Of a stretch of 54,668 nucleotides of DNA, positions 15,198-22,724 are shown piece by piece. The stretch covers positions 12,661 to 67,328 of the forward strand of contig NZ_BMML01000041.1 in the NCBI RefSeq assembly GCF_014645815.1, given 5' to 3'. The stretch is from Streptomyces fuscichromogenes (GTDB lineage: Bacteria; Actinomycetota; Actinomycetes; Streptomycetales; Streptomycetaceae). Within the stretch, counting starts at the first letter, position 1, and every line of letters starts with the position of its first letter. A program made the position numbers and the translations under genes. The notes under the pieces were generated by a model. That model was not told the origin of the DNA, made no database searches, and was given only the letters and a program-made list of their open reading frames with translations.

Positions 15198-16352
15198 ATG
15201 GGTAAATCATTGCGGCAGGCCGTACGTGCCACGGTCCATCTGGTTCTGGCCGCAGTCATGACCTTCGGCCTGTACATCTTCATTACCGTCCTGATCATCA
15301 CGGCCGTCGGGACGATCGCGGTGGCCGGGGCCTGGCTGCTCCCCGAGACCGTGCTGGTGATCCGTCGGATCGCAGGAGCGAAGCGACAGATGACGGCCAG
15401 GTGGACGGGCCGGGAGATCCCCGAGGCGTACCAGGCCATCGAGGGGTCGTTGCGCGAGCGCCTCCGCATCGCGGTCCGCGACCCCGGCACCCTCCTCGAC
15501 CTGCGCTGGATGGTCGCCTCGTACGTGTACGGCGCCCTGGTGATCCTGGCGCTGCCGCTGTGGCCCCTGGCCCTGGTGGTGGACGGTGCCTGGAGCGGTG
15601 TGCTGCGCCGGTCGCCGGTCGTACTGCCGTTGATCACGAAGATCGCCGATCTGGAAGCCCGTTGGTCGACCGCCCTGCTCAGGCCGTCTCCCAAGGCACT
15701 GCTGGCCGCCCGGGTCAAGGCGCTGGCGGCCACTCGCGCCGATGCCATCGCGGCGCACGAGGCCGAGCTGCGACGCATCGAGCGTGATCTCCACGACGGC
15801 ACTCAGGCCCGGCTGGTGGCCCTGTCCATGCGGATCGGGCTGGCGCAGCGCGCCTACGACCGGGATCCGGAAGGCGCGCGCACCCTGATGGCCGAGGCGC
15901 AGAACCAGGTTCAGGAGGCCCTCACCGAGCTGCGGCAGGTGGTGCGGGGCATCCATCCCCCGATCCTCACGGACCGCGGCCTCGCGGGTGCCGTCAGGGC
16001 GCTGGCCGCGGGCAGCGGACTGGACGTGACCGTGGAGGTGACAGGGGGGCTGGAGGAGGGGCCACGGCCTCCGGCCGCCGTCGAGGCCGCAACGTACTTC
16101 GCGGTCGCCGAGGCACTCACCAATGCCGCCAAGTACGGCGGTGGCCGTCGGGCCGACGTGCGGCTGGAACGGCTCCGTACCGGCCTGCGCGCCGTTGTCC
16201 AGGATGACGGCAAGGGCGGTGCGGACGAGAATGAGGGCACGGGCCTGCTGGGCATCCGCCGCAGGGTGGCCGCGCTGGACGGTGGCGTGATGGTTTCCAG
16301 CCCCGCCGGGGGACCGACGGTGATTGAGGTGCAGCTGCCGTGCGTGTGGTGA
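15198..16352 (+). CDS. NarL-type sensor histidine kinase, copy 2
   Basis: A 384-residue kinase co-linear with the one at 8517-9668: paired helices near residues 12-55, second pair near 107-132, HisKA_3 motif with His199 in RRIERDLHDGTQARLVALS, N-box EALTNAAKYG, glycine motif GLLGIRRR. Domain boundaries fall at the same residues, so the two pairs arose by duplication. TAGCGT lies six bases before the ATG and there is no ribosome site, suggesting a leaderless transcript. It overlaps its regulator by 13 bases. Unlike copy 1 it has an upstream GGTGTAG operator, so the two pairs are probably wired differently. Confidence 0.9.
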   Translation: MGKSLRQAVRATVHLVLAAVMTFGLYIFITVLIITAVGTIAVAGAWLLPETVLVIRRIAGAKRQMTARWTGREIPEAYQAIEGSLRERLRIAVRDPGTLLDLRWMVASYVYGALVILALPLWPLALVVDGAWSGVLRRSPVVLPLITKIADLEARWSTALLRPSPKALLAARVKALAATRADAIAAHEAELRRIERDLHDGTQARLVALSMRIGLAQRAYDRDPEGARTLMAEAQNQVQEALTELRQVVRGIHPPILTDRGLAGAVRALAAGSGLDVTVEVTGGLEEGPRPPAAVEAATYFAVAEALTNAAKYGGGRRADVRLERLRTGLRAVVQDDGKGGADENEGTGLLGIRRRVAALDGGVMVSSPAGGPTVIEVQLPCVW

Positions 16353-16999
16353 TCGCCGAGGACAATGCCCTGCTCAGGGAAGGGCTGGTCCTGCTGTTGA
16401 GGTCTGCCGGACACGAGGTGGTGGCCGTGGTCGGGAGCGGGCCACAGGCCCTGCCCGCGATGCTGGAGCACCGTCCGGACGTGGCGGTGCTGGACGTCCG
16501 GATGCCCCCCGGCTTCCGGGACGAGGGACTGCGTGCGGCCCTGGAGGCCCGGCGGAACATCCCCGGCCTGCCGGTGCTCGTGCTCTCGCAGTACGTCGAG
16601 GAGTCGTACGCCTCCGAGCTCCTGGGGGGCGGTGCGAGTGGCGTCGGTTACCTGCTCAAGGATCGTGTGGGCCGTGTGGACGAGTTCCTGGAGGCGCTGG
16701 AGCGGGTGGCCGCGGGCGGCACCGCCCTCGACCCGGAGGTGGTCTCCGAACTCCTCACCCGCCGCCGCGACACACCGATCGACACACTGACGGCGCGCGA
16801 GCGCGAGGTGCTGCAGCTCATGGCCGAGGGCCACGACAACGCCACCATCGCCAAGACCCTCGTCATCACGGAACGTTCGGTCAGCAAGCACATCGGCAAC
16901 GTGTTCCTCAAGCTGCACCTGCCCCCCAGCGACAGCGGGCACCGCAGGGTGCTCGCCGTGCTGGCCTATCTCAACAGCCCTGGTCAGGGCTCTTCCTGA
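16340..16999 (+). CDS. NarL/LuxR-family response regulator, copy 2
   Basis: A 219-residue regulator starting at GTG 16340 within the kinase gene. The receiver has AED, Asp52 in LDVRMP and Lys107 in LLKD; the LuxR domain begins LTAREREVLQLMAEGHDN and includes VSKHIGNVFLKLHL. Nearly every residue of the receiver matches copy 1, while the recognition helix differs slightly (ERSVSKH against ERAVHKH). DNA targets may therefore overlap or be identical. It converges on the esterase gene with a four-base gap between the stop codons. Confidence 0.92.
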   Translation: MRVVIAEDNALLREGLVLLLRSAGHEVVAVVGSGPQALPAMLEHRPDVAVLDVRMPPGFRDEGLRAALEARRNIPGLPVLVLSQYVEESYASELLGGGASGVGYLLKDRVGRVDEFLEALERVAAGGTALDPEVVSELLTRRRDTPIDTLTAREREVLQLMAEGHDNATIAKTLVITERSVSKHIGNVFLKLHLPPSDSGHRRVLAVLAYLNSPGQGSS

Positions 17000-17000
17000 C
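16983..17000. terminator. Possible short hairpin between convergent genes
   Basis: GTCAGG, six-base loop, CCTGAC at the very end of the regulator gene, just before the stop codon of the convergent esterase gene. The short stem makes it a weak candidate for a shared terminator. Confidence 0.3.
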
Positions 17001-17003
17001 GGG

Positions 17004-17945
17004 TCATCGGAGCGCTCGCAGAACGGCGTCGGCCATGCCCCGCTCGCCCCGCGCGTTGGGATGGACGGCCGCCGCCGCACTGCTGGGCAGGAGCGGCTCG
17101 ATCCAGCGGGTGTCTTCATCCGCACAGGCGTCGTGCCCCTTCGAGGGCCCGTACGTGTCGACGTACACCGCTCCCGCGGCTTCGGCTCGCTCGCGCAGTT
17201 CGGTGTTGAGCCGCTGCTCCTTCTCGCGCAGGTACGCCGTGTCCCCCGGAGCGAGGGACATGTCCCGTCGGCAGGCGGAACTGTCTGCGGACAGGATGTC
17301 CGGGTAGCCGACGACGTAGACACGGGCCTGGGGAGCGCGGCGCCCGATCTCCCCCAGGGCATCGGCCAGCCGGGTGCCCGCGGCATCGATCTTCCGCTCG
17401 ACCTGGTCCTCGCCGCCGTCCTCGGTGTAGAGCCGCTCGCAGGGCGCGTCCTCGGCGATGAACTTGCCGCTGCCGAGGGCGTGGTAGACCGCCCCCATGG
17501 CGACACAGCGTTCGATGATCGCCCCGAAGCCGATGTCGTTGCCGCCGATGCCGAGGCTGACCAGACGGGTCTTCCTCGACAGAGCCGTGAGCTGGGCGGG
17601 GTTCGTGCCGTTGCCGGTGTGCTGAGGTGCGGTGAGGTCGGCGACGGTCGCGCCGGTGCAGCTCATGTCACTGAAGTCCGCTGCCGAGACGCCGAGTCGG
17701 CCGGCGACCAAGGACGGGTAGTTGTGGTCGGAGCGAGCGCATCCCACCGGAGTGCCGTGCCGACCCGGAATGTCCGGGCCGGCGGTGTACGAGTCGCCCA
17801 GCGCCACGTACGGGCCCTTCGTCCAGGTCACCGAGGCGGCGGGCCTGTCGTCGCCGGCGTCGTGCGTGAGGCCGACGGCAGCGGCCAGGACGCCGACGGC
17901 TACGAGGACTCCAGCGGTGACGATGCGCAGGTCGGGTGTTGTCAC
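17004..17945 (-). CDS. Secreted SGNH-family esterase/lipase
   Basis: From GTG 17945, which has GGAAGG about ten bases upstream, the product is 313 residues with one N-terminal hydrophobic segment (residues 7-24), a signal peptide or anchor. The SGNH blocks are GDSYTAG (nucleophile Ser), the Gly of block II, GGND (block III) and HPNARG (block V His). The residue expected to be the triad Asp, three before the His, is Ala (AAVHPN). Some Streptomyces SGNH enzymes work with a Ser-His dyad, so this need not be inactive. Paired cysteines are consistent with export. It hydrolyses esters or lipids outside the cell. Confidence 0.85.
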   Translation of the reverse strand: MTTPDLRIVTAGVLVAVGVLAAAVGLTHDAGDDRPAASVTWTKGPYVALGDSYTAGPDIPGRHGTPVGCARSDHNYPSLVAGRLGVSAADFSDMSCTGATVADLTAPQHTGNGTNPAQLTALSRKTRLVSLGIGGNDIGFGAIIERCVAMGAVYHALGSGKFIAEDAPCERLYTEDGGEDQVERKIDAAGTRLADALGEIGRRAPQARVYVVGYPDILSADSSACRRDMSLAPGDTAYLREKEQRLNTELRERAEAAGAVYVDTYGPSKGHDACADEDTRWIEPLLPSSAAAAVHPNARGERGMADAVLRALR

Positions 17946-18248
17946 AGTGTGCTGCCTTCCGGTTCGGGCATGACCGCGAGGTGCGGGTACGGGGGCGACC
18001 GGCTGTCGGGGGCCGCGGTGCCGGAGCGGTGTGGGCAACGGAGCGGTCGGGTTCCGAAGGGTGCCGTGCGCGCAAGGCCAGCGGGCCCGGCGGCGAGCCG
18101 AGAGGAAGGCTCGGGCCGCCGGGCCCGGGGTCGCGCCGCACCACCGTCCCCACGGGTCCGGCGCGGCGGGGCCGCCACCGCCCGAGGCGGCCCCGGTCAG
18201 TGGGCGGACAGATCAGGAGGACGTCCGCCGTGGCGGGTCGGCTGATGC
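17946..18248. other. Gap between esterase and MMPL genes
   Basis: About 300 bases without a convincing gene. It holds the hairpin at 18086-18123, which ends the MMPL transcript, and must also hold the esterase promoter. Both flanking genes run on the minus strand. Confidence 0.6.
18086..18123 (-). terminator. Long hairpin terminator after the first MMPL gene
   Basis: CCCGGCGGC-GAGCC, eight-base loop, GGCTC-GG-GCCGCCGGG: a 14-base-pair stem with a two-base bulge, about 125 bases after the MMPL stop on the minus strand. Confidence 0.6.
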
Positions 18249-20489
18249 TCAGCCGAGGAGAACCGGCTCTGTGGCGGGCGGTTCCTCCTGGATCACCTGC
18301 TGGGGAGCAGGCACCTTGGCGTTGAGCTTCTCGCCCTCGACGTCGATGTCCGGCAGCAGCCGGTTCAGCCGGCGGGGCAGGTACCACGCCTTGTCACCGA
18401 GCAGGGACAGCACGGCCGGCACGATCAGCATCCGGACGACGAACGCGTCGAAGAGGACGGCGATCGCCAGTCCGAAGCCGATCATCTTGATCATCGACTC
18501 GTCGGCGCCGATGAATCCGGAGAACACCGCGATCATGATGAGCGCGGCGGCCACCACCACGCGTGCGCTGTAGCGGAACCCGGAGACGATCGCGGACCTG
18601 GCCGTGTCGCCGTGGACGTAGGACTCGCGCACCCGCGAGACGAGGAACACCTCGTAGTCCATGGCCAGTCCGAAGACTATGCCGACCAGGAAGATCGGCA
18701 TCATGCTCATGATGGGTCCGGTGGACTCCACCCCGAGCAGGGCGGCGCCGTGTCCCTCCTGGAAGACCAGGACGACCGCGCCCAGGGCCGCCAGCACGGA
18801 GAGCAGGAAGCCGACGGCGGCCTTGAGCGGTACGAGCAGGGAACGGAAGACGAGCAGCAGCAGGACGATCGCCAGGCCGACGACCACCGCGAGGTAGGGG
18901 ATCAGGGAAGCCTGTACCTTCTCGGCGACGTCGATGTTCAGTGCCGTCGTTCCGGTGACCTCGAAGGTCGCTCCGGCGGTCCGGGCCTCGATGCCGGCAC
19001 GTTCGTCCCGGATGGTGGTGACGAGGTCCTGGGTCTTCTTGTCGGTGGGACTGGTGGCGGGCGTGGCCGAGAAGACCGCCGTGTCGCCGGCCTGGTTGAA
19101 GCGGGCGGCCGAGACGGAGACCACACCGTCGGTGGCGGCGATGTCCTTCTTGATCGTCCGTACGGCGGCCTTCGCCTCCTTGGCGCCTCCCGCGCCCCGG
19201 GCGTCCACCACGATGGTCAGCGGACCGTTGAAGCCGGGGCCGAAGCCCTTGGCGAGGTCGTCGTAGGCACGCCGCTCGGTGGTGGACGTGGGCTTCGACT
19301 CGTCGCCGGGCATGCCCAGTTGGAGATTCATGGCCGGGACGGCGACCGCGCCGAGGCCCACGACACCCAGCAGCAGCACGGGGAGCGGGTGCCGCACGAC
19401 GATCCGCGCCCAGCGTGCGCCGCCGTTGTCGCTCTTGCGCTGCTTGCGCCGGTAGCGCTTGGAGTTCTTCCGCGCCCCGCGCTCCAGCACCGCGTCGGGC
19501 CAGAACCCGAGCAGCGCGGGAACGAGCGTGAGGCAGACGAGGACGGCCAGCAGCACCCCGCCCGCGGCAGCCAGCCCCATCTTGGTGAGCGTCGGGATGC
19601 CCACCACCGAGAGGCCGGCGAGGGCGATGACGACGGTCAGGCCCGCGAAGACGACCGCGGAGCCGGCCGTACCGACGGCGAGACCGGCCGCCGTCCTCGG
19701 GTCGTGTCCCTTGGCCCGCTCCTCGCGGTAACGCGAGACGACGAACAGGGCGTAGTCGATGCCGCAGGCCAGGCCCAGCATGGTGGCCAGCGTGCCGGTG
19801 CTCTCCGACAGACCGAAGGTGCCGCTCAGCGCGGTGATCGCGGTCATGCTGATCCCGACGCCGAGGATCGCGGTCAACAACGGCAGCCCGGCCGCTGCCA
19901 GCGATCCGAAGGTGATCAGCAGGACGACCGCGGCGATGGCCACACCGACGGCCTCGCCGGCGCCGCCGGCCGCGGGCTGCGCGGCGAGCGCGTCCCCGCC
20001 GGCCTCCACGGTCAGGCCCGCGTGGCGGGCCTGACCGATGGCCTTCTCCAGGTACGCCTTGCTCGCGTCGGTGAGGTCACCGGCCTTGGCCTTGAAGGAG
20101 ACGGTCGCGTACGCCGTGGTCGCGTCCTTGCTGACGGCCTCGGCCTGGAAGGGATCGACGGCGGCGGCGACCTGTGGCCCTTCGGCGGCCTGGTGGACCA
20201 GTCGTTCGACGGCCTTCTTGTTCTGGCCGACGGTGATCTTCTCTCCGCTGGGTGCCACGAACACGATCCGCGCGTTCGCCCCGTCCGCCGCCGTGCCCGG
20301 GAAGCGGTGCTCAAGCAGGTCGAAGGCCTTCTGGGACTCGATGCCAGGCATCGTGAAACCCTCGTCGGCAGCCGCGGGCGCCTTGGCGGCGACGACACCG
20401 ACGACGCCGAGGACCGCCACCCAGAACAGGGCGACGAACCAACGCCACCGGAAGGCCACACGGCCCAGGTGATAGAGGACAGTTGCCAT
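18249..20489 (-). CDS. MMPL-family transporter, copy 1
   Basis: A 746-residue RND-superfamily exporter. One N-terminal helix (about 14-35), a large outer domain, five helices (about 180-320), a cytoplasmic basic linker (KNSKRYRRKQRKS), a second half starting near residue 355 with another outer domain and five more helices ending near 700: the 6+6 layout of MMPL proteins. GIDYALFVVSRYREER and AMDYEVFLVSRVRE are the two internal repeats bearing the proton-relay Asp-Tyr pairs. ATG 20489 was chosen because the first 13 residues then align exactly with copy 2 and GGAGG lies upstream. Operator copy C sits 170 bases upstream. Probably exports lipids or hydrophobic compounds. Confidence 0.92.
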   Translation of the reverse strand: MATVLYHLGRVAFRWRWFVALFWVAVLGVVGVVAAKAPAAADEGFTMPGIESQKAFDLLEHRFPGTAADGANARIVFVAPSGEKITVGQNKKAVERLVHQAAEGPQVAAAVDPFQAEAVSKDATTAYATVSFKAKAGDLTDASKAYLEKAIGQARHAGLTVEAGGDALAAQPAAGGAGEAVGVAIAAVVLLITFGSLAAAGLPLLTAILGVGISMTAITALSGTFGLSESTGTLATMLGLACGIDYALFVVSRYREERAKGHDPRTAAGLAVGTAGSAVVFAGLTVVIALAGLSVVGIPTLTKMGLAAAGGVLLAVLVCLTLVPALLGFWPDAVLERGARKNSKRYRRKQRKSDNGGARWARIVVRHPLPVLLLGVVGLGAVAVPAMNLQLGMPGDESKPTSTTERRAYDDLAKGFGPGFNGPLTIVVDARGAGGAKEAKAAVRTIKKDIAATDGVVSVSAARFNQAGDTAVFSATPATSPTDKKTQDLVTTIRDERAGIEARTAGATFEVTGTTALNIDVAEKVQASLIPYLAVVVGLAIVLLLLVFRSLLVPLKAAVGFLLSVLAALGAVVLVFQEGHGAALLGVESTGPIMSMMPIFLVGIVFGLAMDYEVFLVSRVRESYVHGDTARSAIVSGFRYSARVVVAAALIMIAVFSGFIGADESMIKMIGFGLAIAVLFDAFVVRMLIVPAVLSLLGDKAWYLPRRLNRLLPDIDVEGEKLNAKVPAPQQVIQEEPPATEPVLLG

Positions 20490-20656
20490 GGCGAGGAGGG
20501 CCTCCACATCAGCGGTACGAGATCGGCGAGAAGAGGGACGGCCGCCTCTGCCGCGTGATGTCGGCGCCGGTCAGGGACCGTGGGAGGCTCGTTTCCCTGA
20601 TCTCCACGATCCCGTGGAGCCGCCTGGTGGCGCGATGGACCACACTCCCCGATCGT

Positions 20657-20674
20657 GGTGTAGCGGACTACACC
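20657..20674. promoter_or_regulatory. Operator copy C (GGTGTAG-N4-CTACACC)
   Basis: Perfect seven-base arms, plus one extra pair outside (TGGTGTAG...CTACACCA). Read on the minus strand, GGGAGTGTGGTCC begins eight bases after it, as in copies A and D, so the module points at the MMPL gene starting at 20489. It also lies just downstream of the regulator gene at 20741. Confidence 0.8.
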
Positions 20675-20740
20675 ATCGATTTACGAGCAGACTCCCCCGC
20701 CGCCCGGCGGCAGGAGCCGCCGGCGGATCCGAGGCATCGG

Positions 20741-21400
20741 TCAGGGACGGACCAGCCCGCTCTGGTAGGCGATGACGACGAGTTGGGTGCGGTCGCGGGC
20801 GTTGAGTTTGGTCATGGCGCGGTGGATGTGGGTGCGGACGGTCAGGGGGCTGAGGAAGAGTTCTCCGGCGATCTCGGCGTTGGACTTGCCCTGCGCCGCC
20901 TCGATCATGACCTCGCGTTCCCGGACGGTCAGGTTCGCGAGTTCCGGTGGTGGGGCCGTCGTGGGGGTCGGGGCGGTGAGGAAGCGCGTGATCAGGGTCT
21001 GGGTGGCCTTCGGTGACAGAAGTGCCTCGCCGCCGGCCACGGTGCGGATCCCCTCGACGAGTGTCTGGGCGGAGACGTCCTTGCCGAGGAAGCCGCTGGC
21101 GCCCGCGCGCAGGGCCTGCGCCACGTGCTCATCGGTCTCGAACGTGGTGAGGATGAGGACGCGGGTGGCGGACAGGACGGGATCGGCGCAGATCCGGGTG
21201 GTGGCGGCGAGCCCGTCGGTGCCCGGCATCCGGATGTCCATGAGCACGATGTCGGGATGGTGCCGGCGGGTGAGCTCCACCGCTTCGGCGCCGTCGGCGG
21301 CCTCGCCGACGACTTCCATGTCGGGCACCTCGCCGATGAGGATACGGAAGGTCATGCGCAGCAGCTGCTGGTCGTCGGCGAGGAGGATGCGGATCGTCAT
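20741..21400 (-). CDS. NarL/LuxR-family response regulator of the MMPL cluster
   Basis: A 219-residue regulator: receiver with ADD (residues 8-10), phospho-acceptor Asp55 in LMDIRMPG and Lys107 in FLGKD, then a Pro/Thr linker (PTPTTAPPPE) and a LuxR helix-turn-helix starting LTVREREVMIEAAQGKSN and containing LTVRTHIHRAMTKL. It follows its kinase by 32 bases on the same strand and lies between the two MMPL genes. It is the best candidate for the protein that binds the GGTGTAG palindromes flanking this block. That link is inferred from position, since palindromic sites of this size suit a dimeric NarL-type protein. Confidence 0.9.
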   Translation of the reverse strand: MTIRILLADDQQLLRMTFRILIGEVPDMEVVGEAADGAEAVELTRRHHPDIVLMDIRMPGTDGLAATTRICADPVLSATRVLILTTFETDEHVAQALRAGASGFLGKDVSAQTLVEGIRTVAGGEALLSPKATQTLITRFLTAPTPTTAPPPELANLTVREREVMIEAAQGKSNAEIAGELFLSPLTVRTHIHRAMTKLNARDRTQLVVIAYQSGLVRP

Positions 21401-21432
21401 CGGACCTGTCTTCGTCGGGGGGATGGCTGCGG

Positions 21433-22614
21433 TCAGGGCAGGATGGGCAGCTCGGCCGTAACGGTGAAGCCGCCGTCCGACCGGCGCCCGGCGCTGAAAC
21501 TGCCCCCGGCGGAGCGGGCGCGCTCACGCATGCCGATGAGTCCGAAGCCGTCCCCGTCGGCAATGCGGGTGGGGGTGGCGGCAAGCTGTCCCGGCGTGTT
21601 GGTGACCGTGATCGTCAGCCGTTCGTGCCCGTAGCCGAGCCGGGCGTGTGCGGTGCCGCCGGGTGCGTGCTTGGTGATGTTGGTGAGGGCCTCCTGCACG
21701 ATCCGGTACGCGCTGAGGTCCACACCGGGTGACAGCTGCTGTTCCTTGCCGTCGATCGTGACCCGGACATCGAGACCGGTCGTCCTGAAGGACTCGATCA
21801 GGTCCGGGAGCTGGGCCAGTCCGGGGGCAGGTTCGAGGGTGTCGGGGTCGTCGGGCTGGCGGAGCAGGCCCACGGTCGCCTTGAGTTCCCGCAGCGCCGA
21901 GGAGGTGGTCGTGGCGAGCTGGTTCACCATCGGGGCGACCTTGTCGGGGCTGGTCCGGGCGAGGAAGGTGAGGGTGCCGGCCTGGGCGTTGGCGAGGGCG
22001 AGATGGTGGGCGACGACATCGTGGAGTTCACGGGCGATGCGCACGCGTTCTTCGGCCACCCGGTGCCGGGCCTCCTCCTCACGGGTCTGCTCGGCGTACC
22101 TGGCACGGGTCTCGACGGCTTCGAGGTAGGCGTTGCGGATGCGGGTGGCGGAGCCCAGGGCCACCGGCAGCAGGAGACAGAGGACGGGATTGACCGTGGC
22201 CAACGGCCAGGGGTGGCCGTAGCGGTCGCCGAAGAGGGTGGACAGCACGACCATCGCCGTCACGGGGAGGCAGAAGCGGTAGACCCTCCTGGGAGGTTCC
22301 TGGGCGGCGAAGCTGTAGAGCGCGACCAGGACGGGCGCCAGGAGCATGGGGGTGAGGAGATAGCCCACCCCACCGGCGGCGGCGGCGCAGACCGCGGTGA
22401 CGAGGACGGTCGCCCGCGGGTGCCCGCGCCTGGCCAGGACGGCGGCGGTCGCCACGGCCGCGAGCGGCAGCGCGGACCACCAGCCGAGACCGTCGGCGTA
22501 GGACTTGCTGCTCTCGTACGCCACGGGTCCCGACAGGATGAACAGCACCACGACGAGCACCGCGTCGAGGGGACGTCGGTGTCGGCGGGAGAAATGCTGC
22601 CAGCGGGTGGTCAT
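21433..22614 (-). CDS. NarL-type sensor histidine kinase of the MMPL cluster
   Basis: A 393-residue kinase from ATG 22614, with GGAG about 11 bases upstream. Six hydrophobic segments in residues 17-155 form a membrane sensor without a large outer domain. HisKA_3 is RIARELHDVVAHHLALA with His198; the ATPase domain has EALTNITKHA and GFGLIGMRERARSAGG. It follows the second MMPL gene by about 110 bases and precedes the regulator by 32, so transporter, kinase and regulator probably form one operon. Its closest relative in the window is the orphan kinase at 13290. A longer frame upstream overlaps the MMPL gene out of frame and is not used. Confidence 0.9.
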   Translation of the reverse strand: MTTRWQHFSRRHRRPLDAVLVVVLFILSGPVAYESSKSYADGLGWWSALPLAAVATAAVLARRGHPRATVLVTAVCAAAAGGVGYLLTPMLLAPVLVALYSFAAQEPPRRVYRFCLPVTAMVVLSTLFGDRYGHPWPLATVNPVLCLLLPVALGSATRIRNAYLEAVETRARYAEQTREEEARHRVAEERVRIARELHDVVAHHLALANAQAGTLTFLARTSPDKVAPMVNQLATTTSSALRELKATVGLLRQPDDPDTLEPAPGLAQLPDLIESFRTTGLDVRVTIDGKEQQLSPGVDLSAYRIVQEALTNITKHAPGGTAHARLGYGHERLTITVTNTPGQLAATPTRIADGDGFGLIGMRERARSAGGSFSAGRRSDGGFTVTAELPILP

Positions 22615-22724
22615 CGACGTGTGCTCCGGCGAGATGGGCCTGAGGACATCCTGCCAAATGACCGCAACCCGTGAGGCCGGGCGCCCGCGGTGTCGCGAGC
22701 CGCCCCGGCCCTGTGGAGCCTCGA

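Noticed and set aside
20490..20507. GTG 20507 as the start of the first MMPL gene
   Set aside because: Same reasoning: its GTGGAGG sequence is better read as the ribosome site for ATG 20489.
8517..22614. The four kinases as one recent tandem array
   Set aside because: By motif and helix layout they fall into two distinct groups (8517 with 15198; 13290 with 21433), so a single expansion does not explain them.
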